A stretch of 64,000 bases of DNA from NCBI GenBank assembly GCA_014871385.1, contig CM026426.1, positions 75,926,934 through 75,990,933 on the forward strand, given 5' to 3'. This DNA is from Ceratodon purpureus (lineage: Eukaryota; Streptophyta; Bryopsida; Pseudoditrichales; Ditrichaceae). Positions 11,094 through 21,374 of this stretch are shown here, piece after piece. The stretch's first letter is position 1. Each line of letters begins with the position of its first letter. Below the pieces are notes generated by a model. The model was not told the DNA's origin, ran no database searches, and saw only the letters and a program-made list of their open reading frames with translations. Made by a program: the position numbers and the translations under genes.

Positions 11094-12318
11094 TCAATTT
11101 GACAAGTACCATCTCTTGGTTTATTGCCATCACTCCCTTCCATGTTTAATTAGACAATGCATTTATTATGCATTTGCAAGTTCATTCATTACTAGGTTAG
11201 AATCTGGTGTTCTACCTATTGATGCCTATGAATGATGCTTTGGGATATGTTATGATAGATTAACTTATCTCAAGCAACTCCTTCCTTGTCTTGATCTTTT
11301 TCCTTCCATCCATCGCATTTCAATTAGACATGTAATTACTCATTCACATTCAACCTTATTCCAAGTCTACCATTCATTTCAATTATACTCCTCAATTGCA
11401 TTACTCAATTTCACTACAATGACTATACTATTTTCCCAATTGAATACATTTAAGTTTTATTATAATGAAAACTAATAATCACCAAGGTTGATCACTCCTT
11501 AATAATTAATTCCACTTTTATCCATCAATGTACTCAGTCTATCTATCATGTTCTAAGTCATTCTCACTCTTCCATTTCAGATGGCCAATCTAATTTAAAA
11601 GACTATCAAGTAATACTCAATTCACTGTTCCAGTACTCACATGGAATTCTCACTCTTCCATAATTCTCATTCATAACAATGCAATGTCAATTGGACAAAC
11701 TGCTGTATTTACTATCTGGAATTTCTATCTTCCAATACACTCAGTAAATCTCCATTCACCCTGAGTTCAATTAGACAAATTCTCCCACTTTGCACATTGC
11801 TCCCTCAGCATCTTCATTTTCAAATAGACAGTATCCAGTGTGAGTCACCACATTCAGTGTAACTCTCACCCACTCTCCACTGTGTCAATTAAACATGAAA
11901 GTCAATTTGACAATGTATGTATGCACATGGACGCATGCTGGACCACCATCCTGTCCATTTGACCAGTATCAACTAGACATTATGCCATATGCCATAGAAT
12001 TCAATAGTCAATTAGACAGTAGCCAGTTTGATCCAATTCTCCATTCTGTTTCTACAGTCTACAGATAATTTCACTATTCAGCAGGACTATAGTGTCAATT
12101 CAACAAAGAGCATTGCAAATCAATTACACAATAAGCTACTCAGATTCAAGTTGACAATCAATTAGACAATGGAATTCTATTTTTATTTTTTTTATATAAT
12201 GTGACTATCACTCACACAGTGTTGTGTGGTGTGGTGAAGTAATTCCTTCTTCTGCCTTGTTTCCTAGTTATGCCTTAATTCCCAAAAGGTGTGCCTGTAG
12301 GTAGAGTCAATTTGACAA
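11094..12318 (+). repeat. interspersed TCAATTAGACA motif field
   Basis: The word TCAATTAGACA or close variants (TCAATTTGACA, TCAATTGGACA, TCAATTAAACA) recurs about 15 times, nearly always on the plus strand. Positions include 11094, 11147, 11320, 11687, 11767, 11820, 11885, 11902, 11968, 12008, 12094, 12120, 12158 and 12308. Spacing is irregular, from tens to a few hundred bases. Sequence between copies is not obviously conserved. No gene is seen here. Confidence 0.6.
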
Positions 12319-12343
12319 GTCGTGTCTCCTAAATTCTACACTA

Positions 12344-12790
12344 CAGTCAAACCTCGATAAGTATTACCTCGATAAGTGTTAAAACTCTATATGTGTTATG
12401 GAGATTTCCGCTCCCTTAAAATTAAGACTAGTAAGTGTTATGTGTTAAGTGCTATGTAATGTTGTGCTCCCGACTTTGTTAATTTTACCTCAATAAGTGA
12501 TAACTTTATAGAAAAGGACTTTTGTAAGAACCATAGTTTGGAGGGAGATAACTTTGAGGTCAAGCAATAGTTTCTAGTTTCCATTTTAGAAACAAATAGA
12601 TTGGTACATGTATTTTTAAGATCATAAAGTAAAAGATCATATATTTTAAGTTCATAAAGTAAAAGATAAAGTAAAAGATAAGTCCATAAAGTAAAAGGTA
12701 AGTTCATAAAGTAAAAGATAAGTGTTACTTTTCCCTAAGTGTTAACAAAAAGTATGCTCTCAACCGTTAACACTTATCGAGGTTTGACTG
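12344..12790. mobile_element. Emigrant/pogo-like MITE, 447 bp
   Basis: Terminal inverted repeats start CAGTCAAACCTCGATAAGT at the left and match the reverse complement at the right, flanked on both sides by TA (12342-12343 and 12791-12792). The termini resemble those of Emigrant and related pogo/Tc1-type plant MITEs, which insert at TA. The left end has a second direct ACCTCGATAAGT 14-15 bases inside. The interior is AT-rich, with repeated AAGTAAAAGATA words at about 12655-12722, and has no transposase. Confidence 0.85.
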
Positions 12791-13472
12791 TATGTCCATT
12801 TGACTCTCAATCAGATTTCTACAGTCACCAACTACATGGAATTCAAATTGACTTGGTAACTCAGTCCTGTTTACACTGTATTTCTCAAAAGGGGCTTTTC
12901 TCAAAAAAAGTCAGCTCACAGTATCTCTTAAGAATGCTTGCAATGAGCCTCCGGTTTTTATAAACAAAGTGGATGTATGTCTATTCTTTTGCATAGTCAT
13001 GTTTGAGATATGTTTAAACTGGAGGAGGAACTGAAGAGTGAATAGTGTTAACGTAATCTCCTTGTTGAGCATCATCTTCTAGAACTTCACATTTATTGAG
13101 AAATCCACGACCTTGGCCATGGTCTTCACTCTAGATTTTTGTAGGAAGAAAATGGAATAACCATGCATTATAGTTACATACTGTAACCCAAAAAATACTA
13201 GCAATGCAAATGTGATTAATATATATAAGACAAGGCATGTATGTAGTAGTCACCAAGACAAAATCAGAAGATAAGACACAAGTGTAAATGCTAGAACAGA
13301 AATATGTGCCAAGGAAGTATGTAGATGAAGACAAGAAATAAGTGTCTAAGAATTGAGAGGATTGGAAATGAGAGTTAGGGCTAAACGAAGAAGTAGTAGG
13401 CGGTTCATCAAAATGAAGCTTCAGATTGAAAAATTGGAAAACCAAGGATAGAGTAAATTTGTATAAGTACTA
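12791..13472. other. AT-rich spacer
   Basis: Short frames only (for example 13445-13131 minus, low-complexity Ser/Phe/Tyr). Two more TTTGACT/ATTGACT words continue the motif field of the preceding kilobase. Confidence 0.35.
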
Positions 13473-13512
13473 CAGTCTAACCTCATAAATACAACACATG
13501 TTTATACAACAC
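13473..13512 (+). repeat. single end of a second Emigrant-like element
   Basis: CAGTCTAACCTCATAAATAC preceded by TA closely resembles the 12344 terminus. No matching right end was found in the next kilobase, so this is a solo or degraded end. Confidence 0.45.
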
Positions 13513-13984
13513 CTTCAATATTATGACGCATTTTTGCATAATCATAGTTTTTGTTAGAAAGATTCCTTTGTTTTATGACTGCAATACTTAATAAAATAAT
13601 ATTTGTAATCTTTAATAGCTATGATTAAGAGGTAATCAATGCTAAAATTTCTCTCATCTATGTTATGTATGTCTAAAATACATCTACTTTTACTTGGAAA
13701 CTACTTAAAAACTTTACATATCATTAAAAACTTAATGAAAATTATGGCTAGGATGTTAGTGTAAAATGGTCATACTCATGGCTAGAGTGGCCTCCTATCT
13801 ATACTAACATATAGCGTCATACTCATATAACATGAATTTGGTATCTCTACGTCCCAATCTTACAAGTGTACTTTAGTCTTCGGATAAAGACATAATAGCA
13901 TCTTTCAAATTTCGATACAAGAAGAAAGTATTGTAGTGGATATTATTAGAGTACAATGATAGAACATTAGGGAAAAAATAAGGT
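13513..13984. other. AT-rich spacer
   Basis: No coding or structured feature that I can support. Confidence 0.3.
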
Positions 13985-14230
13985 CACAAAGGGGCCATAC
14001 AAACTAGCAGGTGAGAAAAAGAGAGGGTGTTCGTGCACTTTTGACAGGGTACCAATGGTGCCACCGTAGTGCCATCAATGCCGGTGAGAGGGGTCGAACC
14101 AATGACCTCGGGCTCTCGCGTGTGTTGAGCGTTGCTACAGCGGCAGCGGTGATAGCATGCGGAGCCTGTAGGCATAGATCCCAAGCGGGCCAGGTTGTTG
14201 CAGCAACTGTCTGGAAACGCATTCAACGAG
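13985..14230 (-). repeat. diverged relic of the B-box fold-back element
   Basis: On the minus strand this shares an ordered series of words with the two fold-back elements at 41.0 and 45.2 kb: CTGTAGCAAC, then CACACGC, GAGGTCATTGGTTCGA plus CCC, GGTGGCACCA, CTGTCAAAAGTGC and a T-rich stretch ending TCTCAC. The outer inverted repeats are not recognisable. The open frames through here are short and are better explained as repeat sequence. Confidence 0.65.
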
Positions 14231-14559
14231 GAAGTTATGAGCCAACCCACCTACCTCCTCTATGGACGATGTGTATTGCTCCATCTATGCCGAAGTTGTT
14301 GCCAGCGGTTAGGGAAATTGGGTGCAGCCAACACGGGTTAGTGAACTATACATCGTGCTTGCAACATCATGTATGGTTAGGTATATGTTTTATCCTCCCC
14401 AGACCAGTCTGTAACCTTCTCCCTTGAGGAATGCAAGTCTACTTCTAGAACATCTTGCTGCCAGCAAAGATTAGGGTTCAAGACAATGGCAACTTTCACA
14501 AAATAGTACAACAACGTGGCAGCCACATGTACAAAATGCAAATACAATAGGATGTCATT
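14231..14559. other. spacer
   Basis: No supportable feature. Confidence 0.3.
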
Positions 14560-14744
14560 CATCATAAGTGTCCAGAAAAAGGAGGTTTGGTTTCCACAAG
14601 GTCTGACCCCTCACTATCAGAACTACTTACACACATCTGACAGCAAGTACTTGCTGCCACCGCAGTTGAGAGCATAGAGCTGGAAATCAAGGCAGCACAT
14701 GAAAATAAAACGTCGAACAACATCAATGCCGCTAATACTAATCC
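14560..14744 (-). pseudogene. 3' exon remnant cut off by the CACTA insertion
   Basis: A 62-codon minus-strand frame, Ser- and Cys-rich, ends at 14562 and runs right up to the target duplication GCT of the CACTA element. It is the continuation, on the far side of the element, of the coiled-coil/zinc-finger pseudogene at 17.7-18.9 kb. Its function is not recognisable. Confidence 0.35.
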
Positions 14745-15224
14745 GCTCACTAGAGCAGAACAGTGTCCAAAGTGACGTCGTTTAACGCAGTTTTTAACGC
14801 GATTTAACGCAGTTTAACGTGGACAATTTTTTTGACACAAAAATGGCAAAAAGGTCACGGACGTCACTTTGGTTTGACGTGCTGCGTCAACCTTATGTTA
14901 AACCAGTTAACAGGAGTTAACGTGGTGCGTCAAAAGTGACGCAAACACGAATTATGGAAGTTACCCAGGGTGAGTAACTTTGAGAGTAAGTTTTTTGCCA
15001 CGTGAGCAATTCCCTCCTTTTTGCATTCCACGTTGCATGTGACATGGACATTTCCCAATGTTATTTAATTTGAGGTCAGGTATGACGTGGGCAAGGCTCC
15101 GTCGTCCTGATGGATGAAAAATTTGCTGATGTAGCATGGAAATCTGACGTGTCATTTAGGTTTCCAATGGCCAAGATTGTGACACGTGGAGTGATTGTGG
15201 ATTAAGGATATATTTTCGCATCAA

Positions 15225-15981
15225 ATTTGGGATGGGGGGAAGCACAATAAAGTGGACCACAAAAGTGCTTAGCTCATTGTCAATTTCAGCCCGTTGTGTA
15301 AACACGCAAGAAAGTGGCATCTAAAACTTCTTGATGGGAAATTAAGTTTGGGATACGGAAAGTGGACTTGATGTACTACAACTTCCAAAATTTGCGTTCG
15401 TAGTTGTTGAGTTGAGACACCTCTATGAACACCACAAAGTTGAACAAAGTGAATGCAGTCATTTGGAATAGTGACCGTATTACATTGTAGTTTTGACAGT
15501 AATCACTTTTGACTTCGCGGGGCCCTTCGTTTGTACATTACGCTTGTAGAAATGATCACGGTGGCCATGTTTGCAATCCTAGATTGGCGAGAAGTATTTC
15601 TGGGACGTTTTTAAAACACTGTTTTTGGTGAAACTTTTTGTGAGGTTTTTTTCACCAAACATTGTTTTTTAAATTGGAAAAAACATCCTCTAAAGACAAT
15701 AGAGGGCCCCAAATGAAGAAATTAAGACTTTGGAAAAGTTCATTTTCATGATTTAGAATTAGCGGTCAAATTAAGTTACAATTGAAGATGTTTTTTTTGT
15801 GGAGATACATGAAAGATACCTTATGACATCTTAAAAAGTGACTAAAATGCTCAAAAACTACACCAAAATGCTCAAAATCAGCTTTGAGCTATAAAAAACA
15901 GCACACTTCATATTCACTTCCTAGTGATCACATATTGCACTTGGTGGTCCACTTTATTGTGCTTCCCCCCGGATTTGGGAT
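15225..15981. mobile_element. nested Mutator-type MITE, 739 bp, with 9-bp target duplication
   Basis: The element spans 15234-15972. The direct repeat ATTTGGGAT is present at 15225-15233 and 15973-15981. The inverted ends are GGGGGGAAGCACAATAAAG at the left and its reverse complement at the right, continuing into GTGGACCAC. A 9-bp duplication with G-rich inverted ends is typical of Mutator-like elements. There is no coding capacity. Confidence 0.88.
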
Positions 15982-16050
15982 ATGTTGTGTTTATGTAAAC
16001 GCAGTGTGACGTTAACTTTGACGTTGTTTGACGTTAACTTTGACGTTGTT

Positions 16051-16262
16051 TGACGCTCATAAACAAGTGTGTCACTTATTTTAACGCGTTTACGGAAACG
16101 TCTTTAGACGTAGGATGATGTTTGCCAAGTCAATAGTGACGCATTCAATTTGAAATTTGTGTAAAAAGAAACACAATATACTGTTCAACTTGACGCTGAT
16201 AAACACATATGTCACATATTTTAACGCGTTTCAGAGAACGTCTTTAGACGTAGGATGACGTA
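16051..16262 (+). repeat. two 140-bp direct repeats inside the CACTA 3' half
   Basis: TGACGCTCATAAACA at 16051 and TGACGCTGATAAACA at 16191 each start a block that continues through TTTTAACGCGTTT and GTCTTTAGACGTAGGATGA. Just upstream, GACGTTAACTTTGACGTTGTTT is repeated twice in tandem. Confidence 0.8.
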
Positions 16263-16419
16263 ACGTAAGGGGCTGCTCATGCTGGATCCTTCTTAATCTA
16301 CACACCCCTCATCACTGTGCTCACACTGAGTTCATAGCAAGACATCATCCAAGAAACAAGGGAAGAATGGAGACAAGAAGAAGATGGCGAACAAGAATAT
16401 AGTTAGGAGAAACCCCAAA

Positions 16420-16445
16420 CCCCCCCTCCCCCCCCCCCCCCCCCC
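16420..16445 (+). repeat. poly-C tract
   Basis: 26-base run of C broken by one T at 16427. It could fold as an i-motif, or on the other strand a G-quadruplex, and is a likely assembly-error site. Confidence 0.9.
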
Positions 16446-16990
16446 TAAATTTTGTTGAAGTACCTTTCAGTTTATGGGTTACCATTATTCCATCCTAGCT
16501 CAGATTAAGGCGTGCCTTAGCTTCTTGGAAAGCTAAGTTGATTGTGCATCTACCCTCAAAATCTCAAGATCATAGGATCAAAATTTAAAGGCAGATAGCT
16601 AAAAATCCGAGACCCTTCCTCCAGTCGCACTCCTTTGACAACCCCAACTTGAGGAGGCAATATCTCATTCCCTATAACTCAAAATTGGACGTGCTTACTG
16701 CCATTGGAAAGCCCTACAAGAGATCTACAACTCTTTCAAATCTCAATCTACTTGAACAAGAAACAAGGGACTGAGAAGGAAAACAATGGGAGACACTCTA
16801 TGGAGTAAGAAGAAAACACAAAAAGCTTGACAATAAGCTCTCAAATACAAGATAAGAAGCCGCCGAAGTGGCGGCTTACCCTAACCCTACCAAGGCTCAA
16901 AGCCCTAATCTAAGACCTTCATGGATGAATGTTTCCACCAAAGAATGAACAATGGAAACATGAGTTAACATGTACATCACCAAAATCCTA

Positions 16991-17365
16991 GCGGCCACGT
17001 CACATCTGACACGTCAGCTATGTGATTACGTTTCTTGAAACACAATTTAACGCAATTTATGCCACCTTAAACATGCGTGTCACTATTGACACCCCCTAGG
17101 ATGTTGATCAAGTCAAACCATAGCGCCACGTCAGTCACGGCCTCCATGCACATGTGACACGTCAACTATGTCAATATGTTTCTTGAAATGCAGTGTGACG
17201 CGTTTTATGTCACCCAAAACGCGCGCGTCACTATTGACACCCTCTAGGATTCGAATCCTACATTTCAGGTCAGCAGGTCATTCCACGTAGGATGTGTTAA
17301 TATGTTTTTAGTAACACAGTTGAACGTTTCTTATGTCACCCTAAACGCATTCTATGTTAAAAGAA
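16991..17365 (+). repeat. three subterminal repeats of about 130-145 bp
   Basis: Blocks starting at about 16991, 17125 and 17270 share the order GCCACGTCA, GACACGTCA, a TTTCTTGAAA-like word, TTTAACGC or TGACGCG, TGTCACCCTAAAC-like words and CACTATTGACACCC. Copies differ by many substitutions. They lie in the right subterminal zone of the CACTA element. Confidence 0.7.
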
Positions 17366-17709
17366 ACGTGCTGATGTGGAATGTGACTAAATTTAACCAT
17401 TAAAAAACTACTGAGACGTAAAAAACTCTTTGAAAAAGTTACTTTCCACAATGCAGATTTATGTTTAAGTTGACGCAATGTCATTCAAGTTGTTATTTTT
17501 AACACTAAACCGTTACTTCAAAATTTAAGTTGACACTCTTTGATAGAAGCCGTTAAAGCAACGTCAAAGGTGACGCGTGCACGTTAAAACGTTGAATGTG
17601 CAATATGTTTATTTGGATCACATTTCCACACTAATTTCCATAAATCCAGGTTTATGTTTCTGATGACGCAGTTTAACGCAGGACAGAATGTTGTCCTGCT
17701 CTAGTGGCT

Positions 17710-18900
17710 ATGGCATTATCTACAAAAAAAAACAAAAATCTATGGCACTGCTGAGGTTTCGATGGCGTCAATAAGCTGGTCAATGGCAGCTCCATCCGGG
17801 CCTCCCTCTGTCTCCTCGCACTGTGTGACACTGCCACTGCGTCTACCTCTATCTGCGCGTGTGTCCTCGGCGTTCACACGTGTAGGGGCTTGTGTCACCT
17901 GGAGGAAGCTCAAGTTGTCTAATCTCTGAGTGTTGGCAACACCATCGGCATCCCCTATGTGTGCTGGCAGCAACTCCGCGGATTCCACGGACTCAATGGA
18001 GGTCTTGGTGATGACAAACGGATCTGAAGCCTTCTTAGGGCCATCAAAACGGGCCTTCTTCCTGACTTGGTCTTCCTCCTCGGATGGAAGAGAAGTACGC
18101 TTAGCCGCCCTCTTGCTGCCAGCAAAGGAGCTCTGGAAGTCTGGTACAGCCACCTCGGACTTGAGAACCTCCTGAAGATCATGGAGCTCCGTTTGAGCTC
18201 ACTCATGCAATGGAAATCCCTACTGCCCAAGCCACCCCCCACTCAAGGAGCAGCAACAACGACTACACTTGGCGTCAAGGGAGACGACAACCTCAAACAT
18301 GCAATGTGGGTGTGCTAAGCAACGGCATGTCAAGGGTACACAAGCGGTGTCAACAAAGTACCGGTCAGAGAAGGGGCAAGGGTCTGAAATCCGGATGGGC
18401 AGGGCTCGAAACTCGGATGGCAGGTGTGCGAGCACATTCTTTGGCCATATGAATGTTGCTGCCAGCTTAAGGGACATGATCTCTACATTAAAAACCCCGA
18501 CCTCAGCCTTGGACTTCTTCATATCCCCCACCAATGCTGTCAACTGCTTCTCCTTGGTGTCAATGAGTTGCTGGGCTTCTTAGGCAGCCTTACTTGCATT
18601 GCACTGTTGATCACCACCAAGACGGGCTAAAGCATTGAACCGCCTCTTCTCTCCAGCGTTGCTAGCGGCCCTTGCTTTCTTGCTCGCAGCACGGTGGGCG
18701 GCCACATCTTCATAGAACCGATTCTCCTCATCCTCCTTCTCCCTCAAGAAAGCCTTCTGGTTTCACAAATCTCCAAATTTGCTCCCTCTGAGCCTCCTTC
18801 TTGGCAAGGTCGGCCTGTGCTCTTGCCTTCTTGATCCAGGCCTAGTCTAACTTCGCCTTTGGATCCGAGGTGGGTCGGTTTTCATCTTTGCTGTCATCAG
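17710..18900 (-). pseudogene. coiled-coil and zinc-finger gene of the repeated family, copy 1, broken
   Basis: Read on the minus strand: a Lys/Glu/Ala-rich coiled-coil region (about 18900-18480; words such as QADLAKKEAQ, REKEDEENRFYEDV and KEKQLTALV) with an in-frame TAA near 18580 and at least one frameshift. Then comes a Cys/His cluster (TCRCLAHPHC then C-x2-C, about 18400-18270), similar in layout to the finger of the copy at 21-23 kb. Last is a basic nuclear-type exon (18153-17740; KRAAKRTSL, RKKARF) ending in a stop. The same order, coiled coil then finger then basic C-terminal exon, occurs in the 21-24 kb copy. The CACTA element at 14748-17706 lies directly downstream of it. Function is unknown; a transposon accessory protein is my guess. 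Confidence 0.5.
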
Positions 18901-19293
18901 GGGAAGACTTGGATGCCTTTGTTCCTCACTCACCAAGGCCGCCTTCGCCTTCAGCCCGCTTTGAGTGCGACTTCGCGCTCCCTCTACTCCAGGCCTTCCC
19001 TTGTTGCTGCTCCCAATAACAAGGACGCCGTCGCTAGGTTCAGTGCTGAGTCCCTCAATGGCCAAGGATGTGTTGTTAGCAAAGGGCTTGTCATCGATGT
19101 GGCAAGCAAGTAGGTTGATAAGGGTGAAAGTACACCAGACCGATGTTACTTTTGGTAAAATGCTATTGTATCGATTGTACTCTAAAGTACTATATTCTGT
19201 CAAGAGTACTAATTCTGGGTCACCATTGGTCGTCGGATGAAGGGATAGGGTTGATGGCACGAGCATCGTCCGATCTGGCTCTGTCTGCGTCAC
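18901..19293 (-). other. possible upstream part of the same pseudogene
   Basis: An open minus-strand frame (19293-18847) covers this zone, but its last third is the shifted reading of the coiled-coil gene's DDSKDEN/KAKLD segment. The 5' part (19293-19050) is unrecognised, and I do not support it as an independent gene. Confidence 0.3.
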
Positions 19294-19589
19294 ATGGACA
19301 GACTAGCTGCGAGCATCGTGTGCGGGATTCCTAGGAAAAAGAGGACGGTGACAAGCTGATTGCTTTGAATTAGGCTGCAGCATAATTGTGAACAACATTG
19401 TGATGTGGATCTTCCTTGCAACCATAGAGTTGAGATGTAGAAGTTGGTATCTTTAATTTTTTATGTGCCTAAAGCTATGGTTAAGTAAAATTTATGCTTA
19501 TTTTGGATGAATATTAGATGAGAACGGATACATGGTGTGCTTATTGTGATGAAAATTTGTATGTAATTTGAAGTTTGGTGTCCCTATTG
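19294..19589. other. spacer
   Basis: Nothing supportable seen. Confidence 0.3.
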
Positions 19590-20220
19590 AACTGATGTCT
19601 AGAGAAGGATTGAACAATAAAGGACAATTAAAAAAATAAAAATAAAATAAAAATAAGGAAATGAACAAAAAAAAATAATGAATGAATGGATGAAGAAGGA
19701 AAAAATGAAAATTGAATTAATAGATTAGAACTTATAAAAAATAAATAAAAATAAATAAAATGCAAATGAAGTAGAGAACTCATAAGGTGAGTAAATGATA
19801 GATTTAGTCAAGAATTAAGATGTCCTATATACCTAGGTTTAATGTACGCAATACCATGTATTGTATCACAAATGTATCCTATGGAACTATGCCATCTTTG
19901 TAAACCTATCATTTACTCACCTTGTGAGTTCTCCACTTCATTTGCATTTTTTTTTTTTTTTTAATTTTTTTTTTATTTTTTTTTTTTTGTATTTGTATTT
20001 GTTTTTAAAGTTCTAATCTATTGATTTAATTTCGTTTTTTTCTTCTTCATCTATTCATTTTTTATTTATTTTTGGTCCTATTTTATTTATTTATTTATTT
20101 AATTGCCTTTTATTGTTCAACCTTTTTCTAGACATCCTATACCATCTTCGTAAATCTATCAATTAATCACCTTGTGAGTTCTCCACTTCATTTGCATTTT
20201 TTTTTAAAAAAAAATTTTAT

Positions 20221-20266
<46 letters not shown>

Positions 20267-20945
20267 TTTTTAAATGATTGAATTAGTTGATTAAATTTTC
20301 TTGTTTTTTTTTCTGTTTCATCCATTCATTCACAATTTTTTTTTGGTTCATTCCTTATTTTTTTTATTCATTAAATTGTCTTTTATTGATTAGATTTACA
20401 TTATTTAACTATCATGATTCCAATATCAATGAATTTCAAAAGGTTATCAATCCTATACTATCTTTCTAAATTTATCATTTACTCACCCTGTGAGTTCTTT
20501 ACTTTATTTGCATTTTAAATTTTATTTTTTTTTTACTTTTTTTTTTTATATATACGTTCAAATCAATCGATTCAGTTTTTATTTTTCTCTTCTTCATCCA
20601 TTCATTCATTTTTTTCCTACCTATCTTTATTTATGTATTCATTTATTTGTTCTTTCATGTTCAATACTTTTTTGGAACACTTTACCCATCTTCCTAAATT
20701 TATCATCTATGCACCTTGTGAGTTCTCCACTTCTTTTATATTTATTAATATTTTTATCTTTATGTTTTCAAAAAAATAAATTAACCTACTGATTCAATAT
20801 TGATTTGTTTCTTTTCTTCATCCATTCACTCAATATATTTTTTTCTTTTTTTATTTGTCCTTTAATGTTCAATGGGTCTTTGGAATACTTTATCCATCTT
20901 TCTAGATCTATCATTTTACCTTTTTGTGAGCTGTCCATTTCATTA
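19590..20945. repeat. AT-rich satellite: one inverted and five direct units
   Basis: The core words CTATCATTTACTCACC, TGTGAGTTCTCCACTTC and ATTTGCATTTT recur in direct orientation starting near 19898, 20148, 20463, 20691 and 20901, giving unit lengths of about 250, 315, 228 and 210 bases. One unit is present in the opposite orientation at about 19590-19820, so the block begins with a large imperfect hairpin centred near 19860. Length differences come from poly-T/poly-A runs, and all copies are diverged. No genes; the small frames are Phe/Leu/Ser low complexity. Confidence 0.75.
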
Positions 20946-21350
20946 TAATTTCTTTAATTTTTTAAAAAAAGAATCGCCCCGCATGTAGATTTCCTATATC
21001 CTAGGCGTGGAGCATTAGTGAGTTATTCATTTCAGTTGCTAAGTTAGGTGTCAATTCTAGTGGTAACCGGTGGTCACCAGTTGCTGCATCCGCTACTAAA
21101 GCAGGAAACGGGTGACTGCAAATACCTCCAGGGGCTAACCAGTGACTGCTGATCCTCGTCTCGCACCTCAGTTTGGCGGGGGGTAAGTGAATCTTTGTTT
21201 TGAATGAGCTGTTGGTGCCGTGCATTGCTGCGCCCGTTCTGGACGTTGAGGGAGGGGTTTAGCGTGAGCAAGCTTGGCAGGGTTTGGGGTGAGAGTGACT
21301 GTTGGGTTCAGAGCTAGGAGGTTCACTGAGGTGTATGCCATAGCGAGATT
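20946..21350. other. spacer upstream of copy 2
   Basis: Less AT-rich than the satellite. It may include the 5' region of the following gene, but no specific element is supported. Confidence 0.3.
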
Positions 21351-21374
21351 TTGCTGTCAGGGTTTAAGGTCACC

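Larger units (their letters stand above)
14748..17706. mobile_element. non-autonomous CACTA element, 2,959 bp, with GCT target duplication
   Basis: Left end CACTAGAGCAGAACA and right end the inverse of CACTAGAGCAGGACA, flanked by direct GCT at 14745-14747 and 17707-17709. The CACTA terminus plus a 3-bp duplication is the signature of the CACTA (En/Spm) superfamily. The interior has no transposase frame. Both ends are packed with TTTAACGC, GTTAACG and GACGT words, like the subterminal repeats that bind the element's own DNA-binding protein in this superfamily. A Mutator-type MITE is nested at 15234-15972. Confidence 0.9.

Noticed and set aside
11094-12318. CRISPR-like array
   Set aside because: Spacing irregular, core only 11 bases and degenerate, eukaryotic context.
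14004-14427. Overlapping ORFs on both strands (72-138 codons)
   Set aside because: They coincide with the diverged B-box repeat and carry no conserved protein content.
16879-16891. Telomere-like ACCCTAACCCTACC
   Set aside because: Only two repeats, inside the CACTA element, with no array.
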